DNA from: an uncultured Fusicatenibacter sp. | Lineage (GTDB): Bacteria; Bacillota; Clostridia; Lachnospirales; Lachnospiraceae | Direction of reading: 5' to 3' | DNA: 13,463 nucleotides | Assembly: GCA_902493585.1 (NCBI GenBank) | Contig: CABUPZ010000067.1 | Location: forward strand, 1-13,463 | Shown here: one piece after another, positions 5,640 to 12,715 of the stretch | How positions within the stretch are numbered: the stretch's first letter is position 1 | How the letters are laid out: the number at the start of each line of letters is the position of its first letter | Notes under the pieces: model-generated | The model's database searches: none | Seen by the model: the letters and a program-made list of their open reading frames with translations, nothing else | Told to the model about the DNA's origin: nothing | Made by a program: the position numbers and the translations under genes

Positions 5640-7133
5640 ATGGCAAAATATGTAATGGCATTGGACGCGGGAACCACCAGCAACCGGTGCATCCTGTTCG
5701 ATGAAAAGGGGACCATCGTCAGCATGGCACAGAAAGAATTCACCCAGTATTTCCCGAAACCCGGCTGGGTAGAACATGACGCAAACGAAATATGGTCGAC
5801 CATGCTTGGCGTGGCAGTGGAAGCCATCGAAAAGGCGGGAACCCGTGCAGCGGATATCGCCGCGATCGGGATCACCAACCAGAGGGAAACCACCATTGTG
5901 TGGGACAAAGCCACCGGAGAGCCGATTTGTCCGGCAATCGTCTGGCAGTGCCGCAGGACGGCGGAATACTGCGACCAGCTGAAAGAAAAGGGAATGGTGG
6001 ATTTTTTCAAGGAAAAGACAGGTCTTGTGATCGACGCCTACTTTTCCGGAACAAAGCTGAAATGGATTCTGGACAACGTGGAGGGAGCCAGAGAAAAGGT
6101 ACAGGAGGGAAAGCTTCTGTTCGGAACCGTTGAGACATGGCTGATCTGGAAGATGACGAAAGGCCGTGTACATGTGACGGACTACACCAACGCGTCCAGA
6201 ACGATGCTGTTCAATATCCGGGAACTGGACTGGGACGAAGAGATCCTGCGGGAACTGGACATTCCAAGAGAAATGCTTCCGAAAGTGAAACCGTCCAGTT
6301 GCGTATACGGGGAAACGGATCCTGGATACTTTGGAGGTCCGATCCCTATTGCAGGGGCAGCGGGAGACCAGCACGCCGCCTTGTTTGGACAGACCTGTTT
6401 TACACCGGGAGAAGCGAAAAACACCTACGGCACCGGATGCTTTCTACTGATGAATACCGGAGAAACACCGGTATTTTCCACCAACGGCCTGGTGACGACG
6501 ATTGCCTGGGGGATTGACGGAAAGGTCAATTATGCGCTGGAGGGCTCGATCTTTGTGGGAGGAGCAGCTGTGCAGTGGCTGAGAGACGAACTGAAGCTGA
6601 TCGAATCCGCGGCGGATTCCGAATATATGGCGCAGAAAGTCAGCGATACCAACGGCTGTTATGTGGTTCCGGCATTTACAGGGCTGGGCGCGCCCTACTG
6701 GGATCAGTATGCGAGAGGAACGATCCTTGGACTGACCCGCGGAGTGAATAAGTATCATATCATCCGCGCGACGCTGGAGTCCATTGCCTACCAGGTCAAT
6801 GACGTCATCCGTGCGATGGAGGCGGACTCAGGGATGGAACTGAAAAATCTGAAGGTAGACGGCGGCGCCTGTGCCAATGATTTCCTGATGCAGACCCAGG
6901 CGGATATCGTCGGAACTACGGTTACACGGCCGCTCTGTGTGGAGAGCACCGCGATGGGAGCCGCTTATCTGGCAGGACTGGCGGTGGGTTACTGGCCCGA
7001 TCAGGAAACTTTGAAGAAAAACTGGGTGATCGGAAAGGTTTTTGAACCGGAACTCACCGAGGAAAAAAGAGAAGAAAAGATTGCAGGCTGGAAGAAAGCA
7101 GTGACTTATGCCTGCGGCTGGGCGAAACCGTAA
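5640..7133 (+). CDS. glpK: Glycerol kinase
   Basis: This 497-residue FGGY-family kinase phosphorylates glycerol with ATP to sn-glycerol-3-phosphate in the cytoplasm. The N-terminal phosphate-binding signature is DAGTTSNRCILFD (9-21). Glycerol contacts known from E. coli GlpK are all present: R82-E83 in NQRET, Y134 in IDAYFS and D243 in AGDQHA. The C-terminal FGGY half contains KVDGGACANDFL (405-416). Length is standard. ATG at 5640 follows AGGAGG (5626-5631) by 8 bases; an in-frame ATG at 5559 lies inside the leader hairpins without a ribosome binding site. From memory of the Bacillus/Enterococcus sequence, the loop carrying the PTS-phosphorylated histidine (YHFFG) reads PGYFG here, so that activation switch seems absent. 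It is the first gene of a four-gene operon and is probably controlled by the leader attenuator. No glpF channel is in the window. Confidence 0.97.
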   Translation: MAKYVMALDAGTTSNRCILFDEKGTIVSMAQKEFTQYFPKPGWVEHDANEIWSTMLGVAVEAIEKAGTRAADIAAIGITNQRETTIVWDKATGEPICPAIVWQCRRTAEYCDQLKEKGMVDFFKEKTGLVIDAYFSGTKLKWILDNVEGAREKVQEGKLLFGTVETWLIWKMTKGRVHVTDYTNASRTMLFNIRELDWDEEILRELDIPREMLPKVKPSSCVYGETDPGYFGGPIPIAGAAGDQHAALFGQTCFTPGEAKNTYGTGCFLLMNTGETPVFSTNGLVTTIAWGIDGKVNYALEGSIFVGGAAVQWLRDELKLIESAADSEYMAQKVSDTNGCYVVPAFTGLGAPYWDQYARGTILGLTRGVNKYHIIRATLESIAYQVNDVIRAMEADSGMELKNLKVDGGACANDFLMQTQADIVGTTVTRPLCVESTAMGAAYLAGLAVGYWPDQETLKKNWVIGKVFEPELTEEKREEKIAGWKKAVTYACGWAKP

Positions 7134-7167
7134 AGACAGATGGAACATGTACTATGGGGGATTTTAT

Positions 7168-8610
7168 ATGTATGATGTGATTATTATCGGAGCCGGAGTC
7201 TGCGGCTGTGCTGTCGCGCGGGAACTTTCCAGGTTTCAGGGAAAGATCTGCGTGCTGGAACGGCAGGAGGATGTGTGCTGCGGAACGTCGAAAGCCAACA
7301 GTGGTATCGTGCACGCAGGCTTTGACGCAGTACCTGGTTCCATGAAAGCAAAAATGAATCTGGAAGGAAATCTCCGAATGAAAGAACTGACCGAGGAACT
7401 GGATGTTTTATTTGAACAGAACGGTTCCCTGGTGGTTTGTACGGAGGAAGAACAAAGACAGGGGTTGGAGGAACTGCTGGAACGGGGCAGGGAAAACGGT
7501 GTCCAGGGACTCAGGATTCTGGAGCAGGAAGAGCTGCGGAAGATGGAACCGAATCTGTCCGACCATGTGGTCGCAGCGCTGTACGCGCCCACCGGCGGAA
7601 TCGTCTGCCCCTTCGGGCTTACCATCGCTCTGGCTGAAAATGCATTCCGGAACGGTGTGGAGTTTCGTTTCGATACGGAAGTACAGAAAATAGAAAAAAC
7701 AGGACAGGGTTATCGGCTGGAAACTTCAAAAGGTGTATTCGAAACACGTACGGTGGTCAATGCCGCCGGGGTGTACGCGGATCTTTTCCATAATATGGTA
7801 AGCGGCACAAAGATACATATCACGCCGAGAAAAGGAGAATACCAGCTTCTGGACCGGACGGCAGGCAAGCATGTCCACTGTACAATATTTGCGCTTCCGG
7901 GCAAATACGGAAAAGGTGTACTGGTTTCACCGACAGTTCACGGAAATCTTCTGCTGGGTCCGACAGCGGTGGATATTGAGGACAGGGAAGGAACCGACAC
8001 GACAAGGGAAGGCATGGAAACCGTGGCGGCGAAGTCTGCCGAAACAGTGAAAGACCTGCCTTACCGCCAGGTGATCACTTCGTTTGCAGGACTCCGGGCG
8101 CATGAAGACGGAGACGATTTCCTTCTGGGAGAGCCGGAGGACACGGAGGGCTTCTTTGACTGTGCGGGAATCGAATCGCCGGGACTGACCAGTGCGCCGG
8201 CCATCGGCACCTATCTGGCAGAGCGGATCGCTTCCCGGCTGGGACTGGCTGAGAATCCGGAATTTGAGCCAAAGAGGAAGGGAATCCTCAATCCGTCCGA
8301 TCTGGATCTGGAACAGCGAAAGGAACTGATCCGAAGGGAGCCCGCCTACGGGCGGATCCTCTGCCGCTGTGAAGGAATTTCCGAGGGGGAGATCCTGGAC
8401 GCCATCCGCCGTCCGCTGGGCGCGCGGTCACTGGACGGCATCAAGCGGAGGACACGCGCCGGAATGGGAAGGTGCCAGGCGGGCTTCTGTTCTCCGAAAG
8501 TCATGGAACTTCTGGTGCGGGAATGCGGAACAGGCTGGACAGAACTGACGAAATCCGGCGGCGATTCCTGGCTGATCTCAGGAAGAAACAAGGAGGGGAT
8601 CCAAAGATGA
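7168..8610 (+). CDS. GlpA-like FAD-dependent glycerol-3-phosphate dehydrogenase with BFD [2Fe-2S] domain
   Basis: This 480-residue protein has an FAD-binding DAO fold beginning DVIIIGAGVCGCAVAREL (3-20), followed by ERQEDVCCGTSKANSG (31-46) typical of GlpA/LhgO-type oxidases. The C-terminal BFD-like domain (about 395-450) holds cysteines C399-x-C401 and C436-x4-C441, which probably bind a [2Fe-2S] cluster as in anaerobic GlpA. The expected reaction is oxidation of glycerol-3-phosphate to dihydroxyacetone phosphate, passing electrons to partner subunits. The start at 7168 is chosen because the GXGXXG motif then begins at residue 8 and GGGGG (7156-7160) is at ribosome-binding distance; ATG 7147 is an alternative adding seven residues. 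It lies 34 bp after glpK, and its stop overlaps the next start (ATGA at 8607-8610), implying translational coupling. L-2-hydroxyglutarate oxidase is a related family, but the glpK context favours glycerol-3-phosphate. Confidence 0.88.
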   Translation: MYDVIIIGAGVCGCAVARELSRFQGKICVLERQEDVCCGTSKANSGIVHAGFDAVPGSMKAKMNLEGNLRMKELTEELDVLFEQNGSLVVCTEEEQRQGLEELLERGRENGVQGLRILEQEELRKMEPNLSDHVVAALYAPTGGIVCPFGLTIALAENAFRNGVEFRFDTEVQKIEKTGQGYRLETSKGVFETRTVVNAAGVYADLFHNMVSGTKIHITPRKGEYQLLDRTAGKHVHCTIFALPGKYGKGVLVSPTVHGNLLLGPTAVDIEDREGTDTTREGMETVAAKSAETVKDLPYRQVITSFAGLRAHEDGDDFLLGEPEDTEGFFDCAGIESPGLTSAPAIGTYLAERIASRLGLAENPEFEPKRKGILNPSDLDLEQRKELIRREPAYGRILCRCEGISEGEILDAIRRPLGARSLDGIKRRTRAGMGRCQAGFCSPKVMELLVRECGTGWTELTKSGGDSWLISGRNKEGIQR

Positions 8611-9968
8611 AACAACATGCAATTGTGATCATCGGCGGCGGCCCTGCCGGTCTGGCAGCGGCAATCTCCGCCGCCGAACAGGGAGAAAAAGATATCCTGA
8701 TTCTGGAACGGGACAGGGAACTGGGCGGAATCCTGAACCAGTGTATTCATAACGGTTTCGGTCTTCATACGTTTCAGGAAGAGCTGACCGGTCCGGAATA
8801 CGCGGCAAGATATATAGAAAAAGTGGAGCGCATGGGGATTCCTTATCTTACGGACACGATGGTATTGGATCTGTCACCGGAAAAGGTGGTGACAGCGGTC
8901 AGTCCGACAGAAGGCATTTTTCAGATTCAGGCGCAGGCAGTGATCCTGGCGATGGGCTGCCGGGAGCGTCCGAGAGGAGCGCTGAATCTGCCGGGATACC
9001 GCCCGGCAGGAATCTATACGGCAGGAACCGCCCAGCGGCTGGTCAATGTGGAGGGCAGGATGCCCGGACGGGAAGTGGTGATCCTTGGTTCCGGGGATAT
9101 CGGTTTGATCATGGCGCGAAGAATGACGCTGGAAGGGGCGAAGGTCAAAGTGGTTGCGGAGTTGATGCCCTATTCCGGCGGCTTGAAGAGAAACATCGTT
9201 CAGTGTCTGGAAGATTTCGGCATCCCGCTGAAGCTGAGCCATACCGTCGTTGCCATCCATGGGAAGGAACGCCTTACAGGGGTGACTCTGGCGCAGGTGG
9301 ATTATGACGGACGCCCTGTTCCGGGGACGGAGGAAGAATATTTCTGCGATACCCTGCTTTTATCCGTAGGGCTGATCCCGGAAAATGAACTGTCAAAAAA
9401 TGCCGGTGTGACATTGAGCTCTGCCACCTCTGGTCCGGTCGTGGATGAATCTTTCCAGACCAGCGTTGACGGAATATTTGCCTGTGGAAACGTACTTCAT
9501 GTCCATGATTTGGTGGATTTCGTATCGGAAGAAGCAGCCAATGCCGGGCGCCATGCAGCGGAATATGTCCGGGGAACTTCCGGGGAGAGCAGTGAAAAGC
9601 GGATGAAATGCGGGGAAAGCAGAAAAGCTTTGCCGGAATCGCAGGCTGCTTGCGAAGAATGGACAGCAAAAATGCCGGAAAATGAAGTTTCTGGTATTTT
9701 GGATATTCTTCCCGGAGACGGAGTCCGGTATACGGTGCCGTCTGTGCTGCATCTGGCGCAGATGGGGGAAACACTGAAAATCCGTTTTCGTGTCAGAAAA
9801 GAATATAAAAACTGCTGTGTCACAGTCCATGCGGGAGACCGGCAGCTGTTCCGGAGAAGAAAGCAGATTTTTGTGCCGGGAGAGATGGAAGAGGCTGTGA
9901 TCAAAAGAGAAGATCTGAACGATGCGCTGCCGGCAGATACCATAACGGTACGGATTGAGGAGGTGTAG
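8607..9968 (+). CDS. FAD/NAD(P)-dependent oxidoreductase, partner of the GlpA-like protein
   Basis: This 453-residue pyridine-nucleotide-disulfide-type flavoprotein has an FAD dinucleotide motif GGGPAG at 10-15, a second Rossmann motif GSGDIG at 161-166 for NAD(P), and an FAD-contact motif DGIFACGNV (288-296). The MGCRERPRGA block (116-125) is typical of the family that accompanies GlpA-like proteins in Clostridia. A hydrophilic, Ser/Glu/Lys-rich linker (about 322-360) joins a C-terminal domain of about 90 residues with no motif I recognise. It probably transfers electrons between the BFD-domain dehydrogenase and NAD(P) or another carrier, playing the role of GlpB in the E. coli complex although not clearly orthologous. 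The start is fixed by AGGAGG (8591-8596) and the ATGA overlap with the previous gene. It is followed after 3 bp by the DUF1667 gene. Confidence 0.88.
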   Translation: MKQHAIVIIGGGPAGLAAAISAAEQGEKDILILERDRELGGILNQCIHNGFGLHTFQEELTGPEYAARYIEKVERMGIPYLTDTMVLDLSPEKVVTAVSPTEGIFQIQAQAVILAMGCRERPRGALNLPGYRPAGIYTAGTAQRLVNVEGRMPGREVVILGSGDIGLIMARRMTLEGAKVKVVAELMPYSGGLKRNIVQCLEDFGIPLKLSHTVVAIHGKERLTGVTLAQVDYDGRPVPGTEEEYFCDTLLLSVGLIPENELSKNAGVTLSSATSGPVVDESFQTSVDGIFACGNVLHVHDLVDFVSEEAANAGRHAAEYVRGTSGESSEKRMKCGESRKALPESQAACEEWTAKMPENEVSGILDILPGDGVRYTVPSVLHLAQMGETLKIRFRVRKEYKNCCVTVHAGDRQLFRRRKQIFVPGEMEEAVIKREDLNDALPADTITVRIEEV

Positions 9969-9971
9969 GCA

Positions 9972-10373
9972 ATGGAAAAGAGAATACTTACCTGCATTGG
10001 CTGTCCGATGGGATGCCAGCTGACAGTGGAACTGGACGGAGAACAGATTGTTTCCATTTCCGGCTACACCTGTAAACGTGGAAAGATCTACGGGGAAAAA
10101 GAAGTGACACATCCGACCAGGATCGTGACCACTACGGTCCGTGTTCTTCATGGCACTGCGCAGATGGTTCCCGTAAAGACGAAAGAAGATATTCCAAAAG
10201 ATAAGATTTTTGCATGTATTCGGGAACTGAAAGAAGTGGAAGTGGAAGCGCCTGTGCGTGCAGGAGAACCGGTATTGAAAAATGTGGCGGGGACAGGCGT
10301 GGATGTGATCGCTGTAAAAAATATCGAGATACTGCCGGTGGAACATGGAATCCATTCACCCGGCAGTTTGTGA
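9972..10373 (+). CDS. DUF1667 domain protein with four-cysteine motif
   Basis: This 133-residue protein starts with an N-terminal CIGCPMGCQL motif: cysteines 8, 11 and 15, plus C34 in GYTCKRG. The arrangement suggests an iron-sulfur cluster or zinc site. The remainder (about 50-133) is a small domain rich in charged residues and valine. The family has no established biochemical function but is repeatedly found after a GlpA-like and an FAD/NAD(P) protein, so it is probably a small electron-transfer subunit of the glycerol-3-phosphate oxidising complex, comparable in role to GlpC. GAGGAGG overlaps the end of the upstream gene (9958-9964) and the ATG at 9972 lies 3 bp past its stop, so the genes are coupled. 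It is the last gene of the operon; the terminator begins 30 bp downstream. Confidence 0.88.
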   Translation: MEKRILTCIGCPMGCQLTVELDGEQIVSISGYTCKRGKIYGEKEVTHPTRIVTTTVRVLHGTAQMVPVKTKEDIPKDKIFACIRELKEVEVEAPVRAGEPVLKNVAGTGVDVIAVKNIEILPVEHGIHSPGSL

Positions 10374-10402
10374 GAATCCTGCTTGAGGCAGTCCTGTTTC
10401 GT

Positions 10403-10457
10403 GGAGCCGTTGCCAAACAGATGAATCATCATTTGTTTGGCAACGGCTCCCTTTTTT
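10403..10457 (+). terminator. Strong intrinsic terminator of the glycerol operon
   Basis: GGAGCCGTTGCCAAAC (10403-10418) pairs perfectly with 10435-10450 over 16 bp. The pairing extends through 10424/10429 with one G-U pair, leaving a four-base loop. CTTTTTT follows at 10451-10457. The T-run lies only on the + strand side, so it serves the glycerol operon. The convergent - strand operon ends at 10475 and could use the stem only as a weak pause or mRNA 3'-end stabiliser. Confidence 0.92.
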
Positions 10458-10474
10458 CGGTTTATGGAAGTGTT

Positions 10475-11749
10475 TTACTTTTGATGGCGGCCGGTCAGAG
10501 CGTCCGGATACTGTGTTCTGACATTCCGGTAGAGGATTTCTTCCCCGCTGCTGTCAGGAATACTCATTTCCGCAAAGATCCGGTCGGTGGCTCTGTCAAT
10601 CTCTTCGCGGGTACCCGCATGGAGAAAGCATCTTGCCACATAGGGGCGGGCGAACTCCTGGACATGTTCTCCCGGGCGGTAAAAAATCCAGCTTTGGCTG
10701 ATTTCCGGGGAGCGGAAACATTTTTCGGCTGATTCCAGACTGGCGATTTCCCTCTCACGTCCGTGGAAATAGAGAACGGCGCTGCTCTTGTCGAAAAATG
10801 GATTGTGCTCCTGCAGCATAAGCGGAATACGTTCCGGCGCGTAGACGGAATTAAGGAGCAGTTCTTCGATGGAGAGACCGCTGCAGAATTCAATCAGCTC
10901 GTGCTCATAGCCCAGAAAACGTGCGGCGATTTCGCAGACCTCAATGCCCCTGTCCGGATGCCAGAAAAACTGCATGGAAAGTTCCCCGTCCTGCTGTCCG
11001 GTAAAACGGATCACCTTTTCCAGGATACGTTTTGCATCCTGATATACATGATCCATCAGGCAGGAAGGGTAAACGTTGCGGCTGCAGACCGGAATGGAGT
11101 GCGCTTCGCCGGGGCTTTTCTCCCGGTCGGCGATCCCAAGGACGAAAACCTGTCCGTTGTTTACCCATGCCATCAGATTAAATTCATATCCCGTGTTGTA
11201 TTCCTCGAGCAGTATTTTCTCTGCTTCCGAGCCGGCACAGATTTCGTGGAACCTGCTGCGGATCTCCTCCAGGCTGTTCAGTACGAGGACGCCGCGGGAA
11301 CCGTACCGGTCCAGAGGCTTGGTCACCACCGGAAAACGGAGATCGCCAAGAAGGTCCGGGGAGCAGTCTGCTCCGGTTTCCACGTACCGTGGCGTCGGAA
11401 TGTCCAGGGAAGCGAACATTTTTTTCATCACAGATTTGTCCCGGTAGAATTTCAGCTGCTCCGGCATCAGATAGCAGGGCAGACCGGCCTTTGCCGCGAT
11501 TTTGACCATACATTCCAAAAGCAGATCGGAAAATGCGGTGAGGATGCCGTCCACCCGTTCTTTCCTGCAGATTTCAGCGATTTTTTCTGTGGATCTGACA
11601 TCCACATCGTAGACGATATCCGCCTCTTTTTTTGCCGGGCCGTCCGGATTGCCGTCACAGACAATCGTACAGATTCCTCTTGATTTGGAGAGTTTTACCA
11701 GTTGTATAAATTCCTCGGAGCTGCCGAGGATGAAGATGCGATGATTCAT
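10475..11749 (-). CDS. ATP-grasp domain protein (carbamoyl-phosphate-synthase-like ligase)
   Basis: This 424-residue protein has an N-terminal Rossmann-like pre-ATP-grasp domain (1-100, beginning RIFILGSSEEFIQLVKLSK). The ATP-grasp fold (about 105-300) contains FPVVTKPLDRYGSRGV (139-154, with K144 as nucleotide contact), the LLEEY hinge (180-184) and the metal-binding strand EVCEIAAR (280-287). A C-terminal domain (about 320-424) completes it. Members activate a carboxylate with ATP and join it to an amine or other nucleophile; the substrates here are unknown. The ATG at 11749 has GGGAGG upstream and overlaps the stop of the aminotransferase gene by 4 bp (ATGA). Longer upstream in-frame starts run back into that gene and are unlikely. 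It is the last gene of the - strand operon. With a sugar aminotransferase and a GT2 enzyme next to it, an amino-acyl or peptide-like decoration of a surface glycan is plausible but inferred. Confidence 0.85.
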   Translation of the reverse strand: MNHRIFILGSSEEFIQLVKLSKSRGICTIVCDGNPDGPAKKEADIVYDVDVRSTEKIAEICRKERVDGILTAFSDLLLECMVKIAAKAGLPCYLMPEQLKFYRDKSVMKKMFASLDIPTPRYVETGADCSPDLLGDLRFPVVTKPLDRYGSRGVLVLNSLEEIRSRFHEICAGSEAEKILLEEYNTGYEFNLMAWVNNGQVFVLGIADREKSPGEAHSIPVCSRNVYPSCLMDHVYQDAKRILEKVIRFTGQQDGELSMQFFWHPDRGIEVCEIAARFLGYEHELIEFCSGLSIEELLLNSVYAPERIPLMLQEHNPFFDKSSAVLYFHGREREIASLESAEKCFRSPEISQSWIFYRPGEHVQEFARPYVARCFLHAGTREEIDRATDRIFAEMSIPDSSGEEILYRNVRTQYPDALTGRHQK

Positions 11750-12714
11750 AAGTTCCTCCCACATAACCGCAGGACCGCGGCTGCAACCCTTTCCATGTCG
11801 GACGTTGTATAACGCTGATCGCAGGGAAGGGGCAGGATATTGGCGGCGTAACGGTATTCGGTACTGTCTTTTGGCATTTCGTTCACAACGTTCTTCCAGT
11901 TGACCGGCACATAAATTTTTTCCTCTGCCAGTTTTTTCCGGATTTCGAGCCCGTTCGGCGTGTAATACGGATAACACAGCGGAACAGACGGTTCCCGGAA
12001 CGGAAGCGGGTTGGAAGCGTCGAGAAAGGAAGACAGCGTCCGGTAATTTTCTTTTCGTCTCTGAGCGCTTCTGGAATAGTCGATTCCGCGCAGAAGGTTT
12101 TGTGTCAGGCGGGACATCCGGCGGATTTCCTGGGAATGAAAGGTTTCCGCATTTTTCAGCATGACGGAGTAATAAGCGTTTCCGCCCTTTTCATAACGCC
12201 CGAGAACATGTTCCATTCTTTCGGTGGAAAAATCCATCGGCAGATCGTCTTCCGGGAGCAGATCCGCAGCCAGGTATGCGCCGTCGGGAAGGCCGAAAAA
12301 TTTTCTTGGCGAATAAATCGTGTCCACATGCTCCACCGGCCGCTGATAAAAGGCATGGGTCTGATCTACGATGATCCGGTGATATTTCTTCTGGAAGAAG
12401 CGGATTTGTTCATCGGTCAGCTGTCCATAGTAATTGACCAGATACAGCCACGCGCCCTCCGGCAGTTCGTCGATTTCCGGCATCAGCTCCTCGTTGACAG
12501 AGTAGAAGGAAACTTTTGCGCTGCTGTTCCGGCATGTGTCAATCACTGAGTCGCACAGGTAATAGGGCAAAAAGATTTTCCGGCAGCCGCGCCGGTCCAG
12601 CAGGTACTGAAGCGCGGTTCTGCCAAGATTCAGATGGAGCAGATCAGGATAATATTCTTCACCGGGCAGTTCTTCCATTTCAAAATAACCGCCGATTTCT
12701 TTCTGGTTTGTCAT
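11746..12714 (-). CDS. DegT/DnrJ/EryC1-like PLP-dependent aminotransferase
   Basis: This 322-residue fold-type-I PLP protein is shorter than the 360-400 residues usual for sugar aminotransferases. Recognisable blocks are LNLGRTALQYLL (28-39), FLPYYLCDS (48-56), LVNYYGQLTDEQ (92-103), PLP-ring aspartate D117 in VDQTHAFY, and probable Schiff-base lysine K138 in SPRKFFGLPDGAYL. It probably transfers an amino group to a keto sugar nucleotide, but similar proteins are often annotated only as hypothetical. The start at 12714 is preferred because AAGGATG lies at ribosome-binding distance; ATG 12723 (three extra residues, overlapping the GT2 stop) is possible. It sits 1 nt after the GT2 stop and overlaps the ATP-grasp start, which indicates strict co-translation. 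The short length may mean reduced N- or C-terminal elements, or a specialised subfamily. Confidence 0.78.
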   Translation of the reverse strand: MTNQKEIGGYFEMEELPGEEYYPDLLHLNLGRTALQYLLDRRGCRKIFLPYYLCDSVIDTCRNSSAKVSFYSVNEELMPEIDELPEGAWLYLVNYYGQLTDEQIRFFQKKYHRIIVDQTHAFYQRPVEHVDTIYSPRKFFGLPDGAYLAADLLPEDDLPMDFSTERMEHVLGRYEKGGNAYYSVMLKNAETFHSQEIRRMSRLTQNLLRGIDYSRSAQRRKENYRTLSSFLDASNPLPFREPSVPLCYPYYTPNGLEIRKKLAEEKIYVPVNWKNVVNEMPKDSTEYRYAANILPLPCDQRYTTSDMERVAAAVLRLCGRNL

Positions 12715-12715
12715 G

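Noticed and set aside
9393..10355. 320-codon open frame on the - strand across the FAD protein and DUF1667 genes
   Set aside because: It overlaps two real coupled genes in antisense. The His/Phe/Ser-rich translation has no known motif.
10763..11683. 306-codon open frame on the + strand opposite the ATP-grasp gene
   Set aside because: The opposite strand shows ATP-grasp motifs and a proper ribosome binding site, so this one is a shadow.
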